NCBI GenBank assembly: GCA_017481185.1
Contig: JAFUPO010000339.1
Location: forward strand, 1-6,799
Source: Clostridia bacterium
GTDB lineage: Bacteria; Bacillota_A; Clostridia; Christensenellales; Aristaeellaceae
Direction of reading: 5' to 3'
Length of the DNA: 6,799 nt
Positions within the stretch are counted from its first letter, which is position 1. Every line of letters starts with the position of its first letter. The translations under genes were made by a program, and so were the position numbers. The notes beneath the pieces are model-generated. The model had not been told where the DNA came from. It was given only the letters and a program-made list of their open reading frames with translations, and did no database searches. This document shows positions 1 through 5,589 of this stretch, in pieces.

Positions 1-218
1 CGCTCGTTTCCATAGCGCGCTTTCAGCTCCTCAATGCGCTGATGCAGGGTCTCATCAAAACTGATTTGCCGCGGCTCCGCCTTGATTGGCTCGTAAGGAT
101 GTGCCTGCTGGGCTGCAAAAGTTCCAGCTGCCTTTTGCCTCTTGGCCTTTTGCTTTTTCCCGTTTTCGCTCAAAAGCCTGAATAGACCGATAATCAGAAA
201 CAATACAAAGGGTTCCAA
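1..218 (-). CDS. Unrecognised small membrane-anchored protein, 5' part only
   Basis: An open frame on the minus strand starts at a TTG codon (216-218) and runs off the left edge, giving 72 codons. The start rests on a strong purine-rich ribosome binding site (AGGAGG followed by GAGGA) ending 5-9 bases upstream; no ATG or GTG fits as well. The N-terminus is a hydrophobic stretch (about residues 2-16, EPFVLFLIIGLFRLL), followed at once by a lysine/arginine-rich segment (GKKQKAKRQK), as expected for a short N-terminal membrane anchor with the rest in the cytoplasm. The remainder is polar and ends in a probable helix (HQRIEELKARYGNE). It lies 67 bases downstream of floA on the same strand, so it may be co-transcribed with nfeD-floA. 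I do not recognise the family. Coding is supported by the ribosome binding site and the sensible composition; the full length and function are unknown. Confidence 0.6.
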   Translation of the reverse strand, partial: MEPFVLFLIIGLFRLLSENGKKQKAKRQKAAGTFAAQQAHPYEPIKAEPRQISFDETLHQRIEELKARYGNE

Positions 219-248
219 GCCGTCCTCCCTCCTTTCAGGCAGGGATAG

Positions 249-277
249 CGGGGAGCGGGGCGCCGCTCCCCGTTTTT
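249..277 (+). terminator. GC-rich hairpin with T-run on the plus strand, between floA and the downstream gene
   Basis: Bases 249-258 pair perfectly with 263-272 (10 bp, nearly all G-C) around a four-base GGCG loop, and five Ts follow on the plus strand (273-277). Structurally this is an intrinsic terminator for plus-strand transcription, yet no plus-strand gene lies to its left in view. Read on the minus strand, the direction of floA, the hairpin is not followed by a U-run, so it should act there as an intercistronic stem at most. It may stop antisense transcription, or shape the floA mRNA end and expression of the next gene. Confidence 0.45.
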
Positions 278-285
278 ATGCAAGC

Positions 286-1290
286 TTATTTCTTCACAGC
301 GTCAGCGCCAGCATTGGGGGCGCTGGACTTAGCAATGCTCTCGCGCATCCCGGTATCCGCAATGGTGTTCTGCATCTGGTAATAGTCCATCACGCCCAGC
401 TTGCCCTCTTTCAGGGCAGCAGCCATGGCCTTGGGCACCTCAGCTTCAGCCTCCACCACTTTGGCGCGCATTTCCTGCACGGCAGCCTTCATTTCCTGCT
501 CATGAGCCACGGCCATGGCCCGGCGTTCCTCCGCCTTGGCCTGAGCGATGCGGCGGTCAGCCTCCGCTTGATCCATCTGCAATTGAGCGCCGATGTTGCG
601 GCCCATATCCACATCGGCAATGTCAATGGAAAGGATTTCATAGGCCGTGCCAGCATCCAGACCCTTGCTCAGAACCGTGCGGCTGATGGAATCGGGGTTC
701 TCCAAAACCGCCTTATGGGTCTCAGAGGAGCCCACGGTGGTCACAATACCCTCGCCTACGCGGGCGATGATCGTTTCTTCACCAGCGCCGCCTACCAGGC
801 GTTCAATGTTGGTGCGCACCGTAACCCGTGCCTTGGCCCGCAGCTCAATACCGTCCTTGGCGATAGCAGCCACCACAGGCGTCTCAATGACCTTGGGGGT
901 CACAGACATCTGCACCGCCTGAAAAACATCGCGGCCGGCCAGGTCGATGGCGCAGGCCTTTTCAAAAGCCAGTTCGATATTAGCCCGCTGGGCAGCGATC
1001 AGGGCGTTGATGACCCGATCCACATTGCCGCCTGCCAGGTAGTGGGTTTCCAGCTTGCTGATGGTCAGGCTCAGGCCTGCCTTGTTAGCCTGGATTAAAG
1101 GCAGCACCAGCTTCTTAGGCTCGATGCGCCGGATACGCATACCTACCAGGGTACCGATTGAAACGTGTACGCCGCTGGCCATGGCGCTGACCCACAGGCC
1201 CAGAGGCACAAAACGCAGGAAGATCGCCAACAGAATGATTGCCAGAACAATGATGATAAGCAAGCCAACCGCAACTTCCATTTCGTACAT
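286..1290 (-). CDS. floA: Flotillin-like protein FloA
   Basis: This 334-residue protein matches the FloA (YqfA) family in length and in conserved blocks. It is a membrane scaffold of bacterial functional membrane microdomains, implicated in membrane fluidity and in assembling signalling and secretion complexes. An N-terminal hydrophobic hairpin (about residues 5-34) anchors it to the inner face of the membrane. The SPFH/PHB-like region follows, with family blocks such as [20 protein letters not shown], a DLAGRD segment and [20 protein letters not shown] charged Ala/Glu/Arg coiled coil (about 238-294, with [13 protein letters not shown]) then supports oligomerisation, and the tail is short and variable. 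The ATG at 1288-1290 is preceded by AGGAG with a 6-base gap. The gene lies 57 bases downstream of nfeD on the same strand, the classical flotillin pairing, and probably shares its promoter. No truncation is seen. Confidence 0.96.
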   Translation of the reverse strand: MYEMEVAVGLLIIIVLAIILLAIFLRFVPLGLWVSAMASGVHVSIGTLVGMRIRRIEPKKLVLPLIQANKAGLSLTISKLETHYLAGGNVDRVINALIAAQRANIELAFEKACAIDLAGRDVFQAVQMSVTPKVIETPVVAAIAKDGIELRAKARVTVRTNIERLVGGAGEETIIARVGEGIVTTVGSSETHKAVLENPDSISRTVLSKGLDAGTAYEILSIDIADVDMGRNIGAQLQMDQAEADRRIAQAKAEERRAMAVAHEQEMKAAVQEMRAKVVEAEAEVPKAMAAALKEGKLGVMDYYQMQNTIADTGMRESIAKSSAPNAGADAVKK

Positions 1291-1347
1291 TCCTTTCTCC
1301 TCGCTCTCCCAAATATTGCTGCCAGGTTGCCCCGGTCAGAGTCGTTG

Positions 1348-1836
1348 TCAAATGGCCTTTACAACGATGCGCGCGCCTTCTACCTTGTCGATGCGCACCC
1401 GCGTGTTGGCGTTGAGAAATTCTCCCTCTGTCATAACGTTCAGGCGAACGCCGTCAAAATCCGCAATGCCGGTGGGCCGTAAAACCGTGGTGGTCATCCC
1501 CTCACGGCCCAGGAATACCTCCATGTCACTAATTGAGTTGTATCCCGCCTCGGCGCTTTCCGTGTCCATCAGTACAATCTTGGAATTGGCCAGTCGGCCT
1601 TTGGAAGCAGACTTCATTGCCAATGAAATGGCAATGGCTGCCACAGCCAGGCAAATGATCGTTACGCCCAGGGCTGCAACCCCATTCACATTGACCCACG
1701 TGAGAACGCTGCTGCCCAGCAGCAGAGCGATGCCGCCAATCCCCGGCAGGCCGAAGCCCGGCAAAAACACCTCCAGCACAATCAGCCCGATGCCTGCCAA
1801 GAAGCACAGCGCAATGGGGATCAGAATCTCCCACAT
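1348..1836 (-). CDS. Short NfeD-family membrane protein
   Basis: NfeD proteins are membrane partners of flotillin/SPFH proteins and are nearly always encoded beside them; this one directly precedes floA. This is the short form without the N-terminal serine-protease domain. It has three hydrophobic segments (about residues 3-22, 32-48 and 52-73), with the family's PGFGLPGIGG motif between the first two. A C-terminal OB-fold (about 108-162) starts at FLGREGMTTTVLRPTG and has the expected small beta-strand pattern ending in a V-E-G-x-x-I-V-V strand. I chose the ATG at 1834-1836 (162 residues) because AGGAGG sits 7 bases upstream. A GTG six bases further out (1840-1842, 164 residues) would leave almost no gap to that ribosome binding site. 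The family call is firm, the start slightly less so. Confidence 0.92.
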   Translation of the reverse strand: MWEILIPIALCFLAGIGLIVLEVFLPGFGLPGIGGIALLLGSSVLTWVNVNGVAALGVTIICLAVAAIAISLAMKSASKGRLANSKIVLMDTESAEAGYNSISDMEVFLGREGMTTTVLRPTGIADFDGVRLNVMTEGEFLNANTRVRIDKVEGARIVVKAI

Positions 1837-1858
1837 ATCCACTCCTCCTCCATGTTTC

Positions 1859-1910
1859 TTGATGCAAGTATAGCATGATCCTCCTGGCGATACCAGAGCT
1901 TTTGCATCAA
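1859..1910. repeat. Inverted repeat spanning the nfeD promoter region
   Basis: TTGATGCAA (1859-1867) and its exact reverse complement TTGCATCAA (1902-1910) lie 43 bases apart, start to start, roughly four helical turns. Each arm is itself an imperfect dyad (TTG-N3-CAA). The left arm abuts the -10 element of the nfeD promoter. Between the arms, 1881-1887 and 1893-1898 can form a smaller stem with one bulged base. No T-run follows on either strand, so it is not an intrinsic terminator. An operator pair or an mRNA structure is possible; chance cannot be excluded. Confidence 0.4.
1867..1875 (-). promoter_or_regulatory. Extended -10 promoter for nfeD-floA
   Basis: Read on the minus strand, 1875-1867 is TGCTATACT: a TATACT hexamer (five of six consensus matches) preceded by the TG of an extended -10 element. 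At the normal distance upstream I see no good -35, which is typical of extended -10 promoters. Transcription would begin near 1860, leaving about 24 bases of leader that contain the nfeD ribosome binding site. Confidence 0.5.
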
Positions 1911-1926
1911 AGATACACTGTAGCGT

Positions 1927-2544
1927 TCAAATTGACGCTTCCTGTTCCAGAATCCTCCAAAGGGCTGCTAAATCTGCTTCATAAACAGCTTTCAACCCCG
2001 GATTGTAGATCACCGAAGCCGGATGATACAAAGGAAACAATGGCAGCTGCTCCATCTGACCTTTGGGAGCCATTACCTGGCACAGGGTATCCCGGCCATG
2101 ACATTGACCAATCAGCACCTTATCGCCGCACAGGGCCTTCAAAGCCACATTGCCCAGGGTTACGATTCTGCGGGGCTTCACCAAAGCGATTTCCTCCATC
2201 AAATAAGGATGGAACAGGCCAATCTCCTCCCGGGTAGGGGGGCGGTTTACCATCCGCCCCGCCGGGCTCAGCCGGGTGGGACGAATCTTCACCGCATTGG
2301 TGATATAGATTTCCTCCCGCTCCAGCCCCACGCCCTGCAAAAAAGCAGTTAGATTCTTTCCTGCCTTTCCCACAAAGGGCTGGCCCTGCAAAACCTCCTG
2401 CTCTCCCGGCGCTTCGCCAATCAGCATCAGTTTGGGCTGCGCCGAAAGCCCCCGGCCAAAGACCAGCACCTTTTCCTCCCCAGGCCAAAGGGATTTAAAA
2501 AACGCCTGGCACCGCTTTTCAAAGGCCGCCAGCTGATCGGTCAT
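1927..2544 (-). CDS. UDG-superfamily protein, family 4-like, lacking the Fe-S cysteines
   Basis: This 205-residue protein has the uracil-DNA glycosylase family 4 fold signatures: motif A as GEAPGEQE (residues 43-50) followed by GQPFVGKAG (54-62), the strand ITNAVK (81-86), GNVAL (131-135), and the C-terminal active-site motif HPAS (174-177). It differs from canonical family 4 enzymes in lacking the four cluster ligands. There is no N-terminal CxxC (only C12), the VKCRP position reads VKIRP (I87), and no cysteine stands at the fourth ligand position. The segment after VKIRP is also longer (LSPAGRMVNRPPTREE). C139, C148 and C155 lie elsewhere. The start (2542-2544) overlaps the stop of the upstream UDG by ATGA and has AGGAGG at a 7-base gap. 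I infer a DNA glycosylase or DNA-binding relative active without a cluster; substrate and activity are uncertain. I recall cluster-less relatives in Clostridia, so it need not be decayed. Confidence 0.88.
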   Translation of the reverse strand: MTDQLAAFEKRCQAFFKSLWPGEEKVLVFGRGLSAQPKLMLIGEAPGEQEVLQGQPFVGKAGKNLTAFLQGVGLEREEIYITNAVKIRPTRLSPAGRMVNRPPTREEIGLFHPYLMEEIALVKPRRIVTLGNVALKALCGDKVLIGQCHGRDTLCQVMAPKGQMEQLPLFPLYHPASVIYNPGLKAVYEADLAALWRILEQEASI

Positions 2545-3119
2545 GCAATCTCCTCCTGATACAGCCCCAATTCATTAAGCTTGGCCCGAAGGGTTTTTAG
2601 ATCCTCCCAGGCTTCCCGCTTTTTAGCCGGATCCCTCAAAAGCGCCGAGGGGTGATAGGTTGGCATCATCCACACGCCCTTGCGCTCAAACCATTGACCG
2701 CGGTCCCGGGTAATGCGTATGGCATCGCCCAGGGTATTGCGGGCGGCAGTAGCCCCTAAGAGCAGAATCACCCGAGGCCTTACCAGCGCCACCTGAGCCC
2801 TGAGAAAGTTTTTGCAGGCCTGAGCCTCCTCTGGCAAAGGCTGCCGATTATGAGGCGGGCGGCATTTGACGATATTGCAGATAAACACCTGCTCTCGGGC
2901 CAAGCCTATGGCCCGCAGCATTTGGGTAAGCAGCTGCCCGGCAGGGCCAACAAAGGCCAGGCCTTCCCGATCCTCCACCTCGCCCGGCCCCTCGCCAATA
3001 AGCATCAGCGGCGCTTGGGGATTGCCCTGGCCCGGCACCTTTCGGGTGCACCCTGCATACAACGCGCAGCCCCGGCAGTTGTTAATGCTGCTGTTGAGCA
3101 TTTCCCAATCCAGAGGCAT
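2541..3119 (-). CDS. Uracil-DNA glycosylase, family 4 ([4Fe-4S])
   Basis: Removes uracil from DNA, arising from cytosine deamination or dUTP misincorporation, to start base-excision repair. All hallmarks of family 4 (UDGa type) are present in 192 residues. The four iron-sulfur ligands are C15 and C18 (CRGC), C86 (in VKCRPP, 84-89) and C102. Motif A is GEGPGEVED (42-50), followed by FVGPAGQLL (56-64), and the C-terminal motif is HPSALLRDP (156-164). Length is typical. The ATG at 3117-3119 is preceded by a weak purine-rich stretch (GAGAAAGG) that touches the start codon, so initiation may depend partly on translation of the preceding gene, 17 bases upstream. The next gene, a second UDG-fold protein, overlaps its stop by 4 bases, implying translational coupling. 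Family identity is secure. Confidence 0.95.
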   Translation of the reverse strand: MPLDWEMLNSSINNCRGCALYAGCTRKVPGQGNPQAPLMLIGEGPGEVEDREGLAFVGPAGQLLTQMLRAIGLAREQVFICNIVKCRPPHNRQPLPEEAQACKNFLRAQVALVRPRVILLLGATAARNTLGDAIRITRDRGQWFERKGVWMMPTYHPSALLRDPAKKREAWEDLKTLRAKLNELGLYQEEIA

Positions 3120-3136
3120 CCTTTCTCATTCCCTTC

Positions 3137-3607
3137 TCACAGGCGTGTTTGCAAAATGGTAAAGGTGTTCAAAATGTCTGCGTAGAGCCAATTGACCAAG
3201 CTGATCAAAAGAGCTACCAGCACCAGCACCGCCACCATCCCGCCGATGACTCCCAAAAAATCCATCACCCCTGCGGCCACCCGGAAGCGACCGATCCGAC
3301 GAAGCTTTTTTTCTTCCCGATAGCTATCATCATCCAAAAGATCCAGATCATCCGGGTCCATGTCGATATTATAATCATCCTCCGGCGGATAATCCTCTAG
3401 ATAAACATCTTCAGGGGGATAATCTGCCAAGTAACCGCCCTCAGGCTGGTAGGCCTGGGTTGCGAATTCATTTTCCGGATAATAGTCCTCCAGAGGATAT
3501 TCCTCCGGGTATATTTTTTCAGGGTACGCCTCGTATCTCTCAGGCTCATAGGCCTCCTCTCGAGGCTGAAAATAATACCGAGTATCCTCCTTGCGTTTTA
3601 AGGCCAT
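3137..3607 (-). CDS. Acidic Tyr/Pro/Glu-rich single-pass membrane protein of unknown function
   Basis: I do not recognise this family. The 156-residue protein begins with a short basic stretch (ALKRK). A strongly acidic, tyrosine- and proline-rich low-complexity region follows (about residues 11-96), with PE and PPED-Y motifs and a tandem ten-residue unit, LADYPPEDVY then LEDYPPEDDY (60-79), and a run of Asp (82-94). A basic cluster, KKLRRIGRFR (100-109), precedes one hydrophobic segment (about 115-140) and a short tail of some 15 residues. By the positive-inside rule the acidic region is cytoplasmic and the C-terminus outside. I chose the ATG at 3605-3607 because AGGAGG lies about 7 bases upstream; a TTG further out (3625) would place that site inside the gene. 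It sits between trmL and the UDG genes on the same strand. The strong ribosome binding site and clear architecture support a real gene. Confidence 0.8.
   Translation of the reverse strand: MALKRKEDTRYYFQPREEAYEPERYEAYPEKIYPEEYPLEDYYPENEFATQAYQPEGGYLADYPPEDVYLEDYPPEDDYNIDMDPDDLDLLDDDSYREEKKLRRIGRFRVAAGVMDFLGVIGGMVAVLVLVALLISLVNWLYADILNTFTILQTRL
3371..3535 (-). repeat. Degenerate Tyr-Pro-Glu/Asp repeat region within the acidic membrane protein
   Basis: This covers residues 25-79 of the acidic membrane protein. Motifs such as YPEEYPLEDYYPE and two adjacent ten-residue copies (L-x-D-Y-P-P-E-D-x-Y, residues 60-69 and 70-79) recur about every 5-10 residues. The repeat is clear at the protein level and also visible in the DNA as recurring GGATAATC-type blocks on the plus strand. 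It is probably an extended, negatively charged, disordered region. Confidence 0.6.
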
Positions 3608-3664
3608 GGTTTGACCTCCTTCCAATCACCTAACGCATGAGCAGCTGCTTTTCCTCCCGGCAAT

Positions 3665-4180
3665 TCAGATGTAGTCCAACCAGGGGGCCGCTTCCTCCTG
3701 GCGGCCCGTTAATGCGCCCTGCCCCTGCAAGCCAGCAAATCCCTGCTGGCGCAGAGCTTCATATAATACCACTGCCACCGAATTGGACAGGTTCAAAGAT
3801 CGAGCTTCCGCCCGCATAGGGATGCGGATGCACCGATCATAGGCTCTTTCCAAAAGATTCTCCGGCAGGCCCCGAGTTTCGCAGCCAAAAACCAGAAAAT
3901 CATTAAGCCCATAGGCCGCCTGGGTATAATCCCTAGGCGCCTTGGTGGTGGCGAAGTGCATCACAGCGCCGGGATTTTCCTTTAAAAAGGCTTCAAAATT
4001 CGGATAGGTCCGGTAGGTCATCAAGTTCCAATAATCCAGCCCGGCTCGCTTAAGATATTTGTCCTCCAGCTTGAAGCCCAACGGTTCAATTAAATGAAGG
4101 GTTGCGCCAGTCGCAGCGCAGGTGCGCGCAATGTTGCCTGTATTTTGCGGGATTTCAGGATTTACAAGTACAATATTCAT
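3665..4180 (-). CDS. trmL: tRNA (cytidine/uridine-34-2'-O)-methyltransferase TrmL
   Basis: A SPOUT-class methyltransferase of the TrmL/CspR type, which uses S-adenosylmethionine to methylate the 2'-OH of the wobble nucleotide in certain leucine tRNAs. The family signatures are present in order: the N-terminal strand and NPEIPQNTGNIAR (residues 7-19), the cofactor-knot glycine region FGCETRGLP (98-106), and IPM (120-122) with RSLNLSNSVAVVLYEALRQ (128-145), which form the trefoil knot. At 171 residues it is slightly longer than the usual 155-160, with extra residues after the knot. The ATG at 4178-4180 has AAGGA about 9 bases upstream. It is the first gene of a minus-strand set that continues with the acidic membrane protein (57-base gap) and two UDG genes, and it has a good promoter at 4213-4241. 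Confidence 0.95.
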   Translation of the reverse strand: MNIVLVNPEIPQNTGNIARTCAATGATLHLIEPLGFKLEDKYLKRAGLDYWNLMTYRTYPNFEAFLKENPGAVMHFATTKAPRDYTQAAYGLNDFLVFGCETRGLPENLLERAYDRCIRIPMRAEARSLNLSNSVAVVLYEALRQQGFAGLQGQGALTGRQEEAAPWLDYI

Positions 4181-4212
4181 ATCAATTCATCCTTACACTC
4201 TTTTTCCTTCTT

Positions 4213-4241
4213 ATTCTACCCAAAAAAGAGCAGGTTGACAA
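4213..4241 (-). promoter_or_regulatory. Promoter for trmL and downstream genes
   Basis: On the minus strand, TTGTCA (4241-4236) and TAGAAT (4218-4213) are separated by exactly 17 bases; each matches the housekeeping sigma consensus at five of six positions. The predicted transcript start is near 4206, about 25 bases before the trmL ATG. The -35 lies on a TTGACAA sequence that reads as a consensus -35 on the other strand too. Confidence 0.7.
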
Positions 4242-4278
4242 GGATTGCATTTTTTCTTTTCAAATGATATGCTATCCT
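4235..4278 (+). promoter_or_regulatory. Probable promoter region for the EamA transporter gene
   Basis: A perfect -35 hexamer TTGACA sits at 4235-4240, but the best -10-like sequence at a usable distance is weak (TCAAAT, 4260-4265, 19-base spacer). An alternative is the extended -10 TGCTATCCT at 4270-4278, which lacks a good -35 and would start transcription near 4285, just before the AAGGAG ribosome binding site at 4298-4303. I favour the extended -10 but cannot decide from sequence alone. Confidence 0.45.
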
Positions 4279-4312
4279 CTGTTTCAACTGTGCTGCAAAG
4301 GAGTTATTGCCA

Positions 4313-5200
4313 ATGGGCCGTCAATATGCCTCCATGGTCTTTGTAAATGTTATGTGGGGGCTTTCCTTTATTTTTAGCAAACACGCCATGCTGGCTGGCT
4401 TTCCGGCCCTAACCTTGGCTTTTTTACGCTACGTTGTAGCTGCCTCGCTCCTGTGCCCAATGGTGCTGTTCAAAGAGAAAAGGATGCGCCTTGCCAAACG
4501 GGATGTGGCGCCCATGTTCCTCTCCGCATTGGTTGGCATTACCCTGTATTACGCCTTTGAGTATGCAGGCATCCAGCGCACCTCCACCGTAAACGCCTCT
4601 CTGATCTTGGCTGCCATCCCTATCATCACCATGATTGTGGAAGCTGTCGTTTATCGCACTGGCCTGAATACGCGGCAGATTTTAGGCTCTTTCGTTTCCC
4701 TGGCAGGGGTGGCCCTGGTGGTAGCCACCGGCGCAGATGAGGAGAATGCCTCCATCGTCGGGGATCTGTGCATCTTGGGAGCGGCCATCGTTTGGGTCTG
4801 CTATATCTTCATTAGCCGAAGTTTGCGAAACAGATATTCCAGCCTTTCCATGAATGCTTGGCAGGCCCTTGCCTCCCTGGCAACGCTTTTGCCCATGGCG
4901 CTTACCGAGCAGGCTCAATGGCAGCCCGTGCCCTGGGACGGCTGGGCGGCTATGATCATCCTGGCTGTTGTATGCAGCGCCCTGTGCTATTGGATCTACG
5001 GCAATGCGCTTTTAGAGCTTTCGCCCTTGGCCTCGGCTATCTTCATTAACCTCATTCCCCTAACAACCATCCTGGGCGGCGTCTTTTTTCTGGGCGAAAG
5101 CCTCTCCTGGCTCCAAGGGTTGGGCGGGGTTCTGATCGTCTCCAGCATTTTTGTAATAAATCTTTCAGGAAGCAAAAAAAAGGCTTGCAAAACACGCTAA
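4313..5200 (+). CDS. EamA-family (DMT superfamily) membrane transporter
   Basis: A polytopic inner-membrane protein of 295 residues with about ten hydrophobic helices arranged as two EamA repeats (roughly residues 5-137 and 149-287), the usual size and layout of drug/metabolite transporters. Typical features are the N-terminal N-V-M-W-G-L-S-F-I-F-S-K signature, and in the second half a helix with LIPLTTILGGVFFLGE followed by W-L-Q-G-L-G-G-V-L-I. The C-terminus is basic (GSKKKACKTR), as expected for a cytoplasmic tail. Substrate cannot be inferred; members export amino acids, metabolites or drugs. The ATG at 4313-4315 is chosen because AAGGAG lies 9 bases upstream; an in-frame TTG at 4307 would be too close to it. 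It is transcribed divergently from trmL. No terminator separates it from rpmB. Confidence 0.92.
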   Translation: MGRQYASMVFVNVMWGLSFIFSKHAMLAGFPALTLAFLRYVVAASLLCPMVLFKEKRMRLAKRDVAPMFLSALVGITLYYAFEYAGIQRTSTVNASLILAAIPIITMIVEAVVYRTGLNTRQILGSFVSLAGVALVVATGADEENASIVGDLCILGAAIVWVCYIFISRSLRNRYSSLSMNAWQALASLATLLPMALTEQAQWQPVPWDGWAAMIILAVVCSALCYWIYGNALLELSPLASAIFINLIPLTTILGGVFFLGESLSWLQGLGGVLIVSSIFVINLSGSKKKACKTR

Positions 5201-5213
5201 AGGATGATAGAAT
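5185..5213 (+). promoter_or_regulatory. Promoter for rpmB, inside the 3' end of the transporter gene
   Basis: TTGCAA (5185-5190) and TAGAAT (5208-5213) are separated by 17 bases, and TG at 5205-5206 adds an extended -10. This is the best promoter in the window. The -35 and part of the spacer lie within the last codons of the upstream transporter gene. Transcription would start near 5220, with a leader of about 40 bases before the rpmB start. Confidence 0.75.
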
Positions 5214-5259
5214 AGGTTCGTTATCAGCGTGTAAACTCCACAAAGGAGGTGTATTTGAA

Positions 5260-5472
5260 ATGGGTAAGTTTTGTGAAGTGTGTGAGAAGGGTATGATGTC
5301 CGGCCACAACGTGAGCCACTCCAACCGCAAGTCCAACCGTACTTGGGCCCCCAACGTACAGAAGGTTCGCGTGCTGGTGAACGGCCAGGCCAAGCGTCTG
5401 AACGTCTGCACCCGTTGCCTGCGTAGCGGCAATGTGGAGCGCGCCCTGCCCACCATGGCTGAAGAAGCCTAA
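5260..5472 (+). CDS. rpmB: 50S ribosomal protein L28
   Basis: A small basic protein of the large ribosomal subunit. The 70 residues begin MGKFCEVCEKG and contain the family block SGHNVSHSNRKSNRTWAPNVQKVRV (split here as SGHNVSHS and NRKSNRTWAPNVQKVRV, residues 14-38). Two CxxC pairs, C5/C8 and C50/C53, are kept, so this is the zinc-ribbon (C+) form. The ATG at 5260-5262 has an excellent AAGGAGGTG ribosome binding site 8 bases upstream. The frame remains open upstream to 5185, but that part covers the promoter and transporter end and is not coding. It has its own strong promoter and two terminators downstream, so it is probably expressed alone as well as by read-through from the transporter gene. 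Confidence 0.97.
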   Translation: MGKFCEVCEKGMMSGHNVSHSNRKSNRTWAPNVQKVRVLVNGQAKRLNVCTRCLRSGNVERALPTMAEEA

Positions 5473-5489
5473 GGCTCAATGAGCATATA

Positions 5490-5530
5490 CGAAGCCCCTT
5501 TCCTTTAACTGGAGAGGGGCTTCGTTTTTA
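5490..5530 (+). terminator. Intrinsic terminator of rpmB
   Basis: Bases 5490-5503 pair with 5511-5524 in a 14-bp stem (one G-U pair; the outer ten pairs are CGAAGCCCCT with AGGGGCTTCG) around the seven-base loop TTTAACT, followed by TTTTTA. It begins 17 bases after the rpmB stop codon and has all features of a rho-independent terminator. Confidence 0.93.
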
Positions 5531-5541
5531 TATTCTCATCC

Positions 5542-5589
5542 ATACAAAAGCCGCTGCGGAATTGCTTCCGCAGCGGCTTTGATTTTTTT
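5542..5589 (-). terminator. Terminator of yidC-jag, probably bidirectional
   Basis: A perfect 14-bp stem (5547-5560 with 5567-5580) closes a six-base loop. On the minus strand it starts 7 bases after the jag stop codon and ends in CTTTTGTATG, a modest U-run. On the plus strand it is followed by GA and seven Ts (5583-5589), so it can also stop transcription that passes the rpmB terminator. The plus-strand T-run overlaps the jag stop codon. Confidence 0.85.

Noticed and set aside
142..1098. Long plus-strand open frame of 318 codons opposite floA
   Set aside because: It is antisense to the clearly recognisable floA, has no good ribosome binding site, and its His/Leu/Gly-rich composition is what the reverse complement of floA codons would give.
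1055..1873. Plus-strand open frame of 272 codons spanning the floA-nfeD junction
   Set aside because: It overlaps two well-supported genes on the other strand and has a Ser/Thr/Arg/Pro-rich composition typical of a shadow frame.
1876..1926. Possible terminator after the second UDG gene
   Set aside because: The only stem-forming sequence here lacks a T-run on the minus strand, so read-through into nfeD-floA is possible and no intrinsic terminator is called.
3608..3625. TTG start for the acidic membrane protein at 3625
   Set aside because: The strong AGGAGG lies downstream of this TTG and is well placed for the ATG at 3605-3607.
3640..3649. Palindrome AGCAGCTGCT between trmL and the acidic protein gene
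   Set aside because: A self-complementary 10-mer without a loop or T-run on the minus strand; expected by chance at this base composition.
5185..5259. N-terminal extension of rpmB
   Set aside because: The extension would overlap the transporter gene end and the promoter; the ATG at 5260 has an excellent ribosome binding site and the standard L28 N-terminus.
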